From positions 24,258 through 88,257 of the forward strand of contig PUQB01000301.1 in the NCBI GenBank assembly GCA_003024785.1: a stretch of 64,000 nucleotides of DNA, read 5' to 3'. Both the position numbers and the translations under genes were made by a program. Positions 37,078 to 50,368 of the stretch are shown here, piece by piece. Position 1 is the first letter of the stretch, and each line of letters begins with the position of its first letter. The notes under the pieces are model-generated. The model made no database searches and had not been told where the DNA came from. It worked only from the letters and a program-made list of their open reading frames with translations. Source of the DNA: Selaginella tamariscina (taxonomy: Eukaryota > Streptophyta > Lycopodiopsida > Selaginellales > Selaginellaceae).

Positions 37078-38004
37078 TTATTATATAGTTTATAATCTTA
37101 TTAACTTAAAAACAGGCAGGTTTGAGGGCCCATTGATATTCCAATACCAGGACTTGCAAAATGCAACCAATAACTTCAGTGAAGACCATAAACTCGGTCA
37201 AGGTGGTTTCGGAGCAGTCTACAAGGTATTACTATATAGTAATACATGTCATTAATATTAATTACTGTTATTATTATCATATTTTTTGTCACAGGGAGTT
37301 TTAAATGATGGTTCCATGGTAGCGGTTAAAAGACTTTCGCTGAGTTCCAACCAAGGAAAACACGAGTTTGTGAATGAGGCTAGTATTATTACTGGTATAC
37401 AACATCGTAATTTGGCCAAGTTACGAGGTTACTGTATCAAAGGTGATGAGAGGCTGTTGGTTTATGAGTTTCTCCAGAATGGTAGCCTCGACCAAGCGTT
37501 ATTCAGTAAGTTATATTATTTTTAATTTTCTTTTATTAGACACTAACTAATTGTTCTTAAGATTATCATGTGCTTGATTGGCCAACAAGGTTTAACATTG
37601 CGATAGGAGTTGCTCGCGGCCTCGCATACCTTCATGAAGAGTCTCAAATACAAATCATTCACAGGGATATAAAAGCCAGTAATATACTCCTCGACAAGGA
37701 CTTGTCTCCCAAAATATCAGACTTTGGAATATCTAAGCTATTCGATCTTGATAGAAGCTCCGTTGAGACTAAAATTGCAGGCACTTAGTAAGTTGGTGTG
37801 TGTGTGTGTGCGCGTGTGTGAGAGAGACGCGTAATGCATTACTCAAACGAATTATAAGTTAGGCTCTAGGGTTTAAGGGTGGTGTTTAAACATGTTGCTA
37901 TATTTTTATATATGTACACATGCGCGCGCGCACGCACACACACAAGGTAAGTAGAAATTTTTTGAGATCAATATATTCAATGTTAATATATATATATAGA
38001 GAGA

Positions 38005-38039
<35 letters not shown>

Positions 38040-38660
38040 TTTAATAAGAGTCTTACAATTTGCAGTGGATATATGGCACCAGAGTATTCAATGGGTGGGC
38101 GATTAACAGTAAAAGCAGATGTTTTCAGCTATGGAGTGCTTCTTTCGGAGATAGTTAGTGGAAGGAAATGCAGGGACCCTAAATTCCCAGATGAGCCTGG
38201 CCTTTTGGAGTTGGTGAGTATGGAAATGTTCTTACACTTAAGTTTTACACACACACACACACTTCAAACATATAAATATGCATATGGTTTCCGAGTATAG
38301 TATAAGATTACAATAATTATAAATCAATTATTAATGTAGTTATGGAGTGTTTATCATGAGAATAAGCTAGAAGAACTCGTTGACAAGAGGCTGCAGTCTA
38401 GTTATTCACAAACTGAAGCATTGAGGGCAATCCACGTGTCACTACTTTGCACACATGAAGATGAGACACGTAGGCCCAATATGAGTGACGTGGTTGCGAT
38501 GCTGCTGGGTTATCTGGTTGTTCCTGAGCTTCCAACAAAGCCACCGTGGTACTTCGGATTAACTAACTTTAAGTACGGTCTGTTTAACAGTTCATCGTAC
38601 GATAAGAGCACCACGAACACTGGGTCTTCAAGTGATGCAGGTGAAAAACCATTACTTTGA
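36177..38660 (+). CDS. Cysteine-rich receptor-like kinase, copy 1 (single DUF26)
   Basis: Receptor-like kinase of the CRK family, acting at the plasma membrane in stress and immune signalling. ATG 36177 opens a signal peptide ([20 protein letters not shown]). One DUF26/Gnk2 domain follows, with [40 protein letters not shown] (Cys spacing C-x7-C-x2-C) and RCYLRYE. Then come a Pro-rich hinge ([11 protein letters not shown], about 36755), a TM helix ([20 protein letters not shown]) and the kinase: [18 protein letters not shown] (Lys), a RD-type [20 protein letters not shown] and [16 protein letters not shown]. It ends at TGA 38660 after EKPLL. Seven or so exons match the CRK pattern. Frame changes occur near 36320 (between EGSIF and NNVLRFLY) and near 36965 (after the TM). 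The kinase exons are intact. Confidence 0.85.
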
Positions 38661-38740
38661 ATTCTTTCTTTCTTTTTCTTTGCCTATGTTAGTTTTTTTT
38701 TTTTTCTTTTCTTAATTATTTTTATTCTTTACACCACTTT

Positions 38741-38787
<47 letters not shown>

Positions 38788-41700
38788 ACACATATGTATA
38801 TATATATATACACATAATTATTCAACCTAACATAACTAAGGTTATTGAAATTTTTTAAACCCCTTTGAAGGAACTACATCATACATCTTGTTGCCCACTG
38901 TTACAATCACGAATGATATTGGATATATGTAGCTTTTGTTTTGTAAATTCAAGTAGAAGATATAACGATATTAAAAATGATATCAAATTATACTATGTGC
39001 GGATATAAATATGTATATACATTTAAAATTAATATATTTTAACATAATATTAAAGGAAGGTCGGGAAAGTATATATTGTTTATCAAGAGAAGGCTTGCGT
39101 TTGAATTTATTTATTAAGTTTTTTTTTATTAACCAATGCAAATGCACTATTTCAAGTGTGGACCGAGTACGGTGCTCAAAATAATTAATTATCGAATTTG
39201 TTTTTAAAAAACATATAGACAGTTTAAACTTAATAAGCTCGTGTTTTTAAGTGTTAACTAAAGTGTTATTTTTATAAAATAATTGACATTTAAACACACG
39301 TTCTATTAATGGTCTAGATTTGAAGTTCAAATCTAGCTAGATATAGACGTCATCGATCGATACGGTATAATTACAATTCCAATATAAATAAGTAATTAAA
39401 GAATAGATATGATATCATTGATATGTACTATATAATTTTGCGCTCAAACTTCGGAACGTTTTTTGCTCCCTCTTATGTTAGTGGTAATTAATTAACATTT
39501 AATTAATTAGTAAATACTAAAAAAATAAGAAAAAACATATATTTAAAGAAAACTTATGTATACCAAATCATATTATATAAGATGAAATGCATTAACCTGA
39601 TGGGTACTGCACCACATAGAACTCAACCTTGAGAATTGCAGTAATATGCCAAAGAACGAAATACAAAGCATATACAGCACTATAACAGACAGACAGACAC
39701 GCGCACACACACACATATATCATCAAGTGATGAGTGCGTTTGTGTGCATATATGTGTATAAGTTATACATTCAGTATGTTTGTACTTTCGGTGTACAGTT
39801 TTAAATCGATAACTAAGTTTTGTTACAGAGAGTATATACATACATACGTACATATATATACTTATGTAAATGTGCTAGATATGTACGAAATATTAGTGCG
39901 TACGAACTGTTGATTTCTATGTGGTTGCAAAACAGGAAGCTTTTGCATCTGCATCACTCTCTCTCGCTCACACACAACACACAGACACACAATGCATGGA
40001 GCTTGTACAACAGGTGTGTGTGATGATATATACATTTAAGACATTTTGTTCATACCAACAAGATCAATAAACCATTAGAAAATATTTTATATGTATATAT
40101 GCATTTCAAAACTGTATGTATATAAACAGCATAGTTTTTTAAAAAGTTCCATTTTTTATTCCTTTAAAGGTTACAGCGATCAGTTTGAAAAACTTAACTA
40201 GTTGTTTAAAATTAAAAGTTTTAATTTCGTTTATCGCTTACATCAGATTTATCTATAGAACTTATATGTTTAAATTAATATAAGACACTATTATCGTCTT
40301 CGGTAGTCTGATCTAATCAATTGTATACATACATACAATATTTATTTCTCTTTTATAATAAATACAACACACGGCATGTGCGTAGACTCTGCATGTATAC
40401 ATACATATTTATCTATGTATGTATGTGTATACATATTTTATCTTGAATATCTTTTTAATGCTCACCTAAATGATTAATGTGTATTAATAATATATAGTTT
40501 CCGATTGCTATTTAATTTGTACGTGCTTTTTCTTTAATGAATTAATGTTAAGAATAAAAATTTAAGCAGATTTTGCACCTCGACTGGGCATAAACGTTGC
40601 ATTTCAAGAGATTATATTCCGCTGAGGCACGTCAGCGTGCGTGGCGCGTGCACATATATACCTGATATATGCTGGTAGGAGTTTCAGGTATGCCCACACT
40701 TTGTTTGCATGGACATTAGGGGAATTAAAACAGCCAAATATTAGTAATTAAAACTTACAAATACAATTCTGCATTAAAAATTCATAATATATTATAATAC
40801 AATATATCATATACATGACATTGTAGTTTAGTTTCACACACACACAATATCAAGTGCATTTGATATCCTATTTGATAATAGTAAAATATATGTACAAAAC
40901 ACATACACGTATATAATCTATAATTATACACCTACTCCAGGTCAGAGTAAAATTAAAGATTTATTTTACGCTTGATTTTATACATGACATAATTTAAAAA
41001 AGTAAAGATAAAAAAATATAAAGAGCTAACCTCGATTTTACAGACTAGCCCATTCTACTATATTAACAATTAAAATTTTCCTTAAAAATCTACTCCACGG
41101 TGCTTCAAAATAATTAATTATTAATTTTGTTTTTACCATTTAATTATATATGCTGGGCAAATTTAACATATATGTAGCGGGTTAGAACTTAATAAGCTCA
41201 AAGTGTTATTTAAACTTATTTTACAGTTTCCATAAATTGTAAACACTCAGAATTCGATGGACAAGAATGTTTAAACACGTGTACATTACACGATCGTTGA
41301 AATAAAATAAGCACATGCGGAAACACTTACTTATGATATAATTATAAAGTAGTTAATACTATTAAATAGAGATTAACTTTACTATAAATTATATGATATT
41401 GAAGTGTGTTATACAATTTTACATTAAAAGTTCATAATAAAAAGTATAACATTATATAAAAATATTAAATAAATGTCTATTTTAGTCACTGGTTATGTAA
41501 GTCAATTTGCCGGTCTAACTTGGCAGCAATTTTAAACTGGGTATGTACATAATGTGAATGTTTATATTATATATCTGCGATACGGGTGCCTTTGAAGTTA
41601 TAATGCATATAAAACTATAATAACATATTTTCAAAATATAAAGAACTATATATAATGTCCTACATTTGGTTTCTAAGTCAAACATACAATCAATATTTAA

Positions 41701-42858
41701 AGAATAAATATTCAATAAAAGAACAATTCATGCATGTTTAAAATAAAGAGGAGTCTACATAAAATCTGTTTGCACTTCAAATTATTTATTTAATTTACAT
41801 ATAGAAGAGAGAGAGAGACACTATGTTAGATTGAACCATGTCATCCTATGGTTAAAGAACTTTACATGTAAATTGTTTCACCATATATGAATCTAAATGA
41901 ACGTTCTAAGTAAAATGGGAATGATACATAAAAATGAGAATATAAAAAAATAAATTAATTAATATTTACATATTAATTATTAATATTTTAAACATACAGT
42001 TTTAAAAATATTCTTTTTTAAATCTATATTATTCTAAAACTTATTTTTTATATTAAAAAATATTAATTAAACAATAAAAATACTAATTATTAAAAAATAA
42101 GACTATAACATTCCCATTTTAGTTACAACGTAGTATAAGTTCATAAACACATATTTAAGTCTGATGTAAAATTTTAGTTTATATAACACTAAATTAAAAC
42201 TATGAATCTTAAAAAATTAGTTAAGTTTGAAATTCAAATTTTTCATACGTCAAGTGTAACATTTTAAGAAATAAAAATGCAGCTTTTTAAAAATTAAGCT
42301 GTTTATACATATATTTTTGAGGCTGAACACACACACACACATATAAAATCTAACATTCTACCTCTCTTTTTTGCTTGATACTTGTACGATATCATGTAAT
42401 GGCACGCGCGCGCGAGTGTGTGTGTGTGTATAGACACACACAACGCACGCACACTTTGTTTGTTTTTTTTGCAGAAGAAGAGAGGATGATTTCTCACCAT
42501 CCTAAGAAGATGGCCTGAAGTGCTTTGGAAGAGGATACATTAAAGCCAAACAACACACACACACACATATATACCGACAATATTTATATATGTTATGCAG
42601 TTCTATAAATGTATGTAATGCACGAATATAATAGCCTATATGACGTTATATCTGTATATTGTATAATATATATTTTCACATACCCACTCACATGTATCAG
42701 TGTCCAGAGTGAGACTGACAGAGATATGGAAATATATGTGTAGCATTCTAAATGTTACTATGTGTAATAGCTATATATCATATATTGTATACAAGGGTTA
42801 TTACAGTTTGAATTATATAGATCCACACACACTATAGATATGGGGAAGTATATGCTAG

Positions 42859-42923
<65 letters not shown>

Positions 42924-42940
42924 CTTAATTATTAATTTTA
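38661..42940. other. AT-rich spacer copy B downstream of CRK1
   Basis: No gene is recognised. (AC)n at about 38744-38782 and (TA)n at 42861-42920 stand out. Much of 38660-42600 aligns by eye with 51064-54900 (copy C) and in part with 28.9-32.3 kb (copy A). A conserved segment at about 42468-42545 looks like a splice acceptor plus an exon (pyrimidine tract, GCAG, then GAAGATGGCCTGAAGTGC); its partner is at 54752-54830. Confidence 0.5.
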
Positions 42941-42945
42941 ACATG

Positions 42946-43147
42946 TGTAAGGTAATACGAAATTACCATGGTATATTCTAGAAGTTACTAGAGATATTAT
43001 GGTCTGGCTAAATCCTTATAGGATAGTCCAAATATAGCTAGAATATACCTTTTCCTTTGTATATATAAACCTGACCTTGAATACAAAGGATATCTGAGTT
43101 TTCTGTCTTTTCGTATATTTACTGTGTTGTGTCTCGGGGTTCTCACA
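42946..43147 (+). repeat. 5' LTR of element 1
   Basis: About 200 bp, TG...CA. It shares tctagaagttactagagat, ggtctggctaaatcctt, a TATA box (TATATATAAACC, about 43060) and gtgttgtgtctcggg with the 3' LTR at 47387-47583. Small indels separate the two copies. Confidence 0.85.
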
Positions 43148-43148
43148 C

Positions 43149-43168
43149 TGGTGGAGAAGTCGGGCAAT
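43149..43168 (+). other. Probable tRNA primer-binding site of element 1
   Basis: TGGTGGAGA begins one or two bases after the LTR. TGG at the start complements the CCA end of a tRNA, and the first nine bases resemble the complement of a plant tRNA-Ala 3' end; the match weakens afterwards. The tRNA identity is a guess. Confidence 0.4.
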
Positions 43169-43261
43169 TTGTGAGAGAAGTTTCTTTTGATCTTCTTTTC
43201 TTTTATTTCTTTTCAATCTTTCCTTTTTTTTTGTTTCTTTGTTTCCTTTCATACGATTCTT

Positions 43262-44148
43262 ATGGAGCAACAACTTTTGGAACAACTAATTCGCATCACA
43301 CACCAGCATGAACAGCTCCTTCAACACTTGCAAGTTCCAGTTCTAGCTCCTACTCCTCAATCAAACCCACGTGTACGACCTCAACCTTTTCGAGGTGCGC
43401 CGGGTGCAGATGTTCACCATTGGTTGGCTCATTTCATCAATATTGCCACATATCATGGGTGGACAGCTACACATTGCCTTCGCGAGTTTCCAACTTGTCT
43501 TTTAGATGTTGCTCTCCAATGGTATAATAGTCGTCCACCACCAACAGGTTTACTCACAGATGAGCAATATTGGTTCACCCTTCAAGCGGAATTTAAATTG
43601 GCTTTTGGGAAAGCAGAAGATTCTGACGATGCGTTTCAACAACTTCATAGTTTGAAGCAAGCACCAAATGAATCTGTCATGCAGTTTGCTATAAAGTTTC
43701 GTGATCTCTTGATGCGGGCGGATCCCACCATGTCCGAGCGTAGCAAATTAGGAATGTTATGGCCTGCTCTTCGACCGGATCTTGTTGGTTATGTTCGGGC
43801 ACTGGGACCTGTCACTTTGGAAGAGGCTTTCACTCGGCACAACGTTTTGAAGCGGCTCCAAGAGTACAATTACCCATTCCAGAGGCCATCACTCCTCCAA
43901 CTTTCAATGCGCCTGCTGGTCCTGTGCCTATGGAGGTAGAAGCTGCTCGCATTAATGGTGCTGGTCGTGGTCAAGGACAAGGACAAGGACGACGATTGTC
44001 TTGTTGGGCTTGTGGTGTACTTGGTCACACTTACCAACATTGTCGGCGGTTTCCCGATTGGCGACCACCATATCCAGGTTGGCGTCCAGGTCAGAATCAA
44101 CCGGTTGCTGTTGTGGATGTTGCTCCTGTGGAGGCGGGAAACGAGTAG
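43262..44148 (+). CDS. gag: Element 1 gag (capsid and zinc-knuckle nucleocapsid)
   Basis: Structural protein that packages element RNA. ATG 43262 gives MEQQLLEQLIRITHQHEQL, then the Ty3-type capsid with QPFRGAPGADVHHWLAHF, LQWYNSRPP, LKQAPNESVMQFAIKFRDL and LWPALRPDLVGYVRAL. A shift of frame near 43900 is needed to reach the nucleocapsid with CWACGVLGHTYQHC, a CCHC zinc knuckle, and a stop at 44148. The protease follows directly in another frame. Confidence 0.85.
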
Positions 44149-44149
44149 G

Positions 44150-47100
44150 TGTGTTGGGTACGAAGGCACCTAACACTTTTCCTTCATCTCCTAGTCCTTC
44201 ATCTTTTCTTTCTTTTTCACCTCAAGCTTCGCGAACTCCTCATAAAGGGTTATCTCCATTTACACTACAAGGTTTCATACATGGTACCCCTGTAACTATT
44301 CTTATTGATACAGGTTCTAGTATTTCTTCGATTTCTGCTAATGTGGTTACACGTTGTGCTTTGACAACGGTGCCAAGCAAGGAAGCTTTACATGTGTTGT
44401 ATGGCGATGGATGTACTCGAGCTGCTTCGTCTACACTTGCTCAAGTACCTTTGCAGTTTGGGACTTATGCAGACGAGTTGCAACTCCATGTATTCTCACA
44501 CCAGATTTTTGATATTATTCTTGGGTGTACTTGGTTGGATGCATGTAAGGCAAGTTGCCAATTTGGGCCTCGACGGTTAATACTTCCAGGTCATTCACCT
44601 TTTCTTTTGGATAAACTCCCTCTCAAGCGATGTGGAGCAATTTTGTCAAGTGCCATCATGCATGAGCTAGATGTTTCAGCAATGGTGTCCTCAGTGTCAA
44701 GGAACTCTGGAAATGTACATGTGGCAACTGAACCAACTTCTTCTCAGCGAGAGTTTCAGGTACAACAATTATTGAAGAAATATTCAGATCTTTTCTCTAC
44801 AGATATCACCCCACTGCTAAGGTTCGAACACAACACCACATTCGAACAGGGGACGCTTTACCTTCTAAAGCTGCTGTTCGAAGGCGATCTCCAAAAGAAT
44901 TGGCCATTATACGAAAATGTGTGTCAGAGTTGCTGGAGAAGAAGCTGGCTCGCCGTTCTTTCAGTCCATGGGCATCGGAGCCCCATTTGGTGGATAAACC
45001 TGATGGATCTAAGCGGTTTTCACGGTGGATTACCGTCCCGTCAATGCTGTTACAGAACCAGATAGCTATCCCTTGCCGAACACACAGGATTTGTTAGATC
45101 AATTGGGTAAGAGTCGTTGGTTTACTAAATTGGATCTTGCTTCAGGTTATTGGCAAATTCCTATGGCTCCCGAAGACATTCCCAAAACAGCATTCCTTTT
45201 TGGTTTATATGAGTTCCTTGTTATGCCTTTTGGTTTAGTATCTGCTCCTGCCACATTTCAGCGCATGATGGATGAAGTTTTTAATGATGAGTTTCTGGAG
45301 ACAGTTGCAAAGTACTTGGATGACATTCTGGTTCATACTCAGGGATCTTGGGAAGATCATCTCAAGGAAGTAGCTCGTGTGTTTGATCGTTTACGGGAGT
45401 ATGGGCTCAAGTTGAAGAAGCCAAGTGTGTTTTTGGCACAGTTGAAACTACGTATTTGGGGTACATGGTTTCTCGTGAGGGGTTACGTGTGGATCCATCC
45501 AAGGTGGAGGCTGTGGCGAAATTTCCTCGTCAACAGATGTACGGTCTTTACGACGATTTCTTTGGTAAGGTCACATATTTAGGACGTTTTATACCCGTTT
45601 CTGATGTCAATGCTCCTTTGCGAGCTTTGTTGCATGAGGATGTTCCTTTTGTGTGGACTGACGATTGTGAAGATTCTTTTTGTAAGCTACGAAAGTATTT
45701 GACGTCCCCTCGTGCTTCATTATCCGGATTTTTCTCGTGTTTTATATTACGAAGATGCTTCTTCTTAGGTATTGGTGGAGTCCTAATGCAGACTGAGGTA
45801 TGTGATGATGAGTCCGTTGACATCCCATGTGAGAGTAGGGCATTGCAAGGCCCTGAACTATTGTGCTTCAGATCTTGTGCTTAGCTACATGTGGGCTTTT
45901 TGTCTTCATGTATATCTCATGGATCTCATACGCTTTTGGAGTGTGATCATGCAGCTGTTTCTGCCTTATTGAAGAATAAAAGTTGCTGGACGATCTGCCA
46001 GATGGGCACTTCAACTCCAAATGTATGACTTTGAGGTCAAACATCGTCGGCGGAAGTATGGTGGATGCTGATGCTCTTTCTAGGGCTCCTTGTGCAGTTA
46101 TGGCCAATCAATTGGATCTTACAATTCCATCTCTTGCAGAGGTCTCAAGGGCTCAGGAAACAGATGCTTGGATTCAACCTATTCGTTTGGCACTAACCAA
46201 TCCTTCTCAACCATCCAACTCTCGTTTTTCTTCATTTGTGGCACAATTTCGCATACATGACGGTGTGGTTTATTTTATTGGCACAGATGTTACTTCACTA
46301 CGTTTGGCAATTCCAACCACTTTTGTTCCTAGGTATCTTGCAGCATATCATGATTCACCACTTTCTGGCGGACATTTTGGTTATCGAAGAACTTTGGACA
46401 GCTTACAACGTTCTTTTTACTGGCCGAATATGCGACAAGATGTGATCCAGTACGTACGAAGTTGTTCATTGTGTCAGACTCGGAACTCCTCACGATCAAC
46501 TGGTGCTTTAGAGTCTATACAGGTGGAACGGCCATTTGAACTTGTTGCATGGGATTTAATTGGTCCTTTTCCACCTTCAGCTGCAGGCAACCGATATGTT
46601 GTGGTTTTAACAGATTATTTGACACGTTGGGTGGAGGTTGGAGCTTTACCAGATGCCACGGCCCATAGTGTTGCTGATTTTCTACTCACTCGGGTAATTT
46701 TGCGCCATTCATGTCCAGAACGGATTTTATCAGATAATGGACCTGCCTTTATTGCTGAAGTTTTGAAGGTTTTGACTTCACGGATGGGAATTAACAATCT
46801 TTCACATCTCCCTTTCATCCACAAACAGATGGATTAGTCGAGCGTTTGAATCGGACTTTTAAAGGTATGATTTCTAAGTATGTAAATCCTACTCAGAATG
46901 ATTGGGATTGGTATTTGCGATACTTAGAATTTGCATACAACACTGGCATTCAAAGTTCCATTGGCATGTCTCCATTCAAAGCATTGTATGGGCGAGACCC
47001 TCGAATGCCTCCAAAGTTGGTTTGGCTTCTCACAAACCTAAGTATGCTGAAGCTCGATATTGGGCGACTTACTTAGATCGAGCTCTTCCTTTATTACATG

Positions 47101-47391
47101 CTACCTCAGCAGAACATTTAGGTCGGGCACAAGTTCAACAACAACAGGATTATAATTCTCGTCATCGGCCACCTCCTCAGTTTGCTATTGGTGACCTTGT
47201 TTTGTACATTTTCCGGAACTTCATCAAAAAGGACTCACTCCAGGTTTCTTGCGGAAATGGCTGGTCCTTATAAGATTCTTCGTCAAGTTGGCCCTCAAGT
47301 TTACCATGTGCAAGATGTTGAGTCTCGAGAAGCACCTTTGGTTGCTCACGTTTTACGATTGAAGGTTTTTCTTACGAGGGGGATAATGTAA
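44150..47391 (+). pseudogene. pol: Element 1 pol (PR-RT-RH-INT), frame-broken
   Basis: Protease: VTILIDTGSSISSISANVV with the catalytic DTG (about 44300). RT: SPWASEPHLVDKPDGSKRF, WFTKLDLASGYWQIPMA, VMPFGLVSAPATFQRMMDEV and the catalytic box KYLDDILVH (about 45311-45335). RNase H is scattered over frames between 45690 and 46080, with EDAS, LGIGGVLMQ, ESRAL and DALSRAPC still visible. Integrase: HDSPLSGGHFGYRRTL, a CSLCQ zinc finger, AWDLIGPFPP, LSDNGPAFIAEV and a V-E-R-L-N glutamate region, then the GDLVLYIF and VGPQVYHVQDV C-terminal module. At least six frame breaks. The final TAA (47389-47391) lies within the first bases of the 3' LTR, so the polypurine tract is coding. Confidence 0.82.
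47376..47386 (+). other. Polypurine tract of element 1
   Basis: GAGGGGGATAA immediately before the 3' LTR TG, the expected plus-strand primer for reverse transcription. Confidence 0.75.
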
Positions 47392-47583
47392 TATATGAAT
47401 TAACCATGGTATATTCTAGAAGTTACTAGAGATATTTATGGTCTGGCTAAATCCTTGATAGGATAGTCCAAAATAACTAAATATACCTTTTCCTTTGTAT
47501 ATATAAACCCTGACCTTGAATACAAAGATATCTGAGTTTTCTGTCTTTTATATATTTACTGTGTTGTGTCTCGGGTTCTCACA
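47387..47583 (+). repeat. 3' LTR of element 1
   Basis: Begins TGTAATATATG and ends TTCTCACA; pairs with the 5' LTR. The end is uncertain by one base because of the CACA/ACATG overlap with the target duplication. Confidence 0.85.
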
Positions 47584-47976
47584 CATGTTTAATAATTAAA
47601 TCATATTATTATTCATAAACTATAGATATATGTTTATTATAATTCCTTGCTTTGTCAAAGCCGCCGTCGATGACTAGAAAACAACACTTTTCGTAGTCTT
47701 TAGACGTAGTAAATAACGAAATTTGTATTGTGTGTGACGTGTACACACATTATATCGCCGACCTTATATAAGTGCACATACACCTAGATATGGTGAATAA
47801 ACTTGCATGGGACTCTTTTAAGGTATGAATTTACACATACAATTTATTAAATTGTTTCCATAACAACGGATAATTGTAATTTGAGTGTAACTACTGTTTA
47901 CATTTTGTGGCAATAATATGCAAATTTTGCAATTAAGTAATTATGTATATATTATAAATTTTTATTACAGGAATGC

Positions 47977-50368
47977 ATGGGGAGGTTAATCACTGTGATA
48001 TTTTACATAATTATGTGCTTACTCATAGTTAGAGGTGATCCTCCAACAGATATTCACCGAATGAAATTTACTCCAACACAAAGAAAACAACTGAAGGGAG
48101 TATATTCCTACAGAATCTCATACCGTGTTTAGTTTTCTATACAAAGAAGCTCCACTCAATGGCAGTGCAGTATACGGGTACGGACAGTATCCGGATGCTG
48201 CGTACGGAAAATTCGAGTGCTATAATATGTCGCAAGGTGACTGTGGACAATGTTTCAACACAGCTAGAGATGACATAAAAAGAGATGCTCCGTTAGCAGT
48301 TGGTGCTCGATACTGGATTAATAATACATATTATAGATGTCATCTACGCTACGAAAAACTATGATTTTGTTCCAGGTATGCATATTATGTATGAAACTGT
48401 ATTTTCTTAAATATATTTTATATTGAATGTTATTTTTGAAATGTTAATTAATTAAACAAATGCAGTGTGTATATCCAGTACTTTTTGAAAGTGAGTCTAG
48501 TGAATATTTTATGTTGTGAATTTATATTAGCATTAAGTTATATATAAACTCAAAGTTTTTAAGACATAATGTTTTGTATATATATATAATTTAATCTTAA
48601 TAGTTTTATAAAATAACAAATAATACATGTATATAATACATTTTCATTCGATTAGGACACGAATTGTCTGCTTCTACCTCGGCTCTCGATCCACAACCTG
48701 GAAAAGGTAAAAGCATTAAACGTTAGTACAAATTTATTTAAATTTTTATTATTGAAATATGTTAATAATCACAGTCTTTTAATCTTATTACAGGTAACTC
48801 TTCAAATATAGGAATAATTATAGGTGCTACCCTTGTGGTATTGCATTTATATCTCTACTCGGGATTGTGGGATTCTTATATTTATCAAAGTACCGAAAAA
48901 ACAAACTCCACCTTATGAAAATGATTTAAAAGGTATCACACATGCGAAAGCGCACACACATACATTGTTAATACATAATTTATAATCTTATTAACTTAAA
49001 AACAGGCAGGTTTGAGGGCCCATTGATATTCCAATACCAGGACTTGCAAAATGCAACCAATAACTTCAGTGAAGACCATAAACTCGTCAAGGTGGTTTCG
49101 GAGCAGTCTACAAGGTATTACTATATAGTAATATATGTCATTAATATTAATTACTGTATTCTTATTATAATTATTTGTCACAGGGATTTTAAATGATGGT
49201 TCCATAGTAGCGGTTAAAAGACTTTCGCTGAGTTCCAGCCAAGGAAAACGTGAGTTTGTGAACGAGGTTAATATTATTACTGGTATACAACATCGTAATT
49301 TGGCCAAGTTACGAGGTTACTGTATCAAAGGTGATGAGAGGCTGTTGGTTTATGAGTTTCTTCAGAATGGTAGCCTCGACCAAGCGTTATTTAGTAAGTT
49401 ATATATTAATTAGATTTTTGTTTTATAAGACACTAACTAATTATTCTTAAGATTATCATGTGCTTGATTGGCCAACAAGGTTTAACATTGCGATAGGAGT
49501 TGCTCGCGGCCTTGCATACCTCCACGAAGAGTCTCAAATACAAATCATTCACAGGGATATAAAAGCCAGTAATATACTCCTCGACAAGGACTTGTGTCCC
49601 AAAATATCAGACTTTGGAATATCTAAGCTCTTCGACCACGATAGAAGCTCCATTGATACTAAAATTGCTGGCACTTAGTAAGTGTGTGTGTGTGAGAGAT
49701 CCTTACATATATAGACGAGTCACAGGTTTAAGAGTGTTGTTCAATCACTAATATTCCTATATACGTACATGAACACACACAAGCTAAGTAGATAGTAAAT
49801 GTTACGTATATATATAGTTAATAAGAGTTTCACGATATGCAGTGGATATATGGCACCAGAGTATGCAATGGGTGGGCGATTAACAGTAAAAGCAATGTTT
49901 TCAGCTATGGAGTGCTTCTTTTGGAGATAGTTAGTGGAAGAAAATGCAGGGACCCTAAATTCCCCGGCCTTTTTGAAATTGGTAAGTATCCAAATGTTAT
50001 TACATTTAAGTTTAACACACATGCAGTACAGTTCACAATACATTAATTATAAATCATTTAAATTTGATTATTAATGTAGTTATGGAGTGTTTATCAAGAA
50101 AATAAGCTAGAAGAACTCGTCGACAAGAGGCTGCAGTCTAGTTATTCACAAACTGAAGCATTGAGGGCAATCCACGTGTCACTGCACTGCACACATGGAG
50201 ATGAGACACGTAGGCCCGCTATGAGTGACGTGGTTGCGATGCTGCTGGGTCATCTGGTTGTACTGAGCTTCCAACAAATCCACCGTGGTACTTCGGATTA
50301 ACTAACTTTAGTCTAACAGTTCTACGTATGATAACACCACGAGGTCCACTTGATGCGCCATACTTTGA
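47977..50368 (+). pseudogene. Cysteine-rich receptor-like kinase, copy 2, frame-broken
   Basis: Tandem duplicate of CRK1, near-identical over its exons. It retains a signal peptide (MGRLITVIFYIIMCLLIVRG), the single DUF26 domain with [18 protein letters not shown], the TM exon, the kinase Lys (VAVKRL), HRDIKASN and DFGISKLF. Relative to copy 1, a G is lost in the glycine loop (near 49085), a base is lost after LTVKA (near 49890), and bases are lost near 50262, plus further changes in the stalk and TM exons. The upstream leader exon and donor are conserved (about 47805-47821). Either a decaying duplicate or an assembly-damaged gene; the number of lesions is higher than in copy 1. Confidence 0.8.

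Larger units (their letters stand above)
42946..47583 (+). mobile_element. Ty3/gypsy LTR retrotransposon, element 1 (no chromodomain)
   Basis: A 4.6-kb element with about 200-bp LTRs, gag with a zinc knuckle, protease, RT, RNase H and integrase in Ty3 order, a polypurine tract and a short target duplication (ACATG/CATG at 42941-42945 and about 47583-47587). The integrase C-terminus has the GDLVLYIF / PYKILRQVGPQVYHV module but no chromodomain. Many reading-frame breaks mean it is probably inactive as written. It could belong to the non-chromovirus lineages described from seed-free plants, which an RT tree would decide. It lies in the spacer between CRK1 and CRK2. Confidence 0.88.

Noticed and set aside
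44815-44835. tRNA-like T-loop GGTTCGAACAC
   Set aside because: It lies inside element 1 pol and no acceptor, D or anticodon stem fits around it. I found no convincing tRNA gene in the window.
45590-46080. Loss of RNase H from element 1
   Set aside because: EDAS, LGIGGVLMQ and DALSRAPC are still visible in shifted frames, so the domain is broken, not missing.
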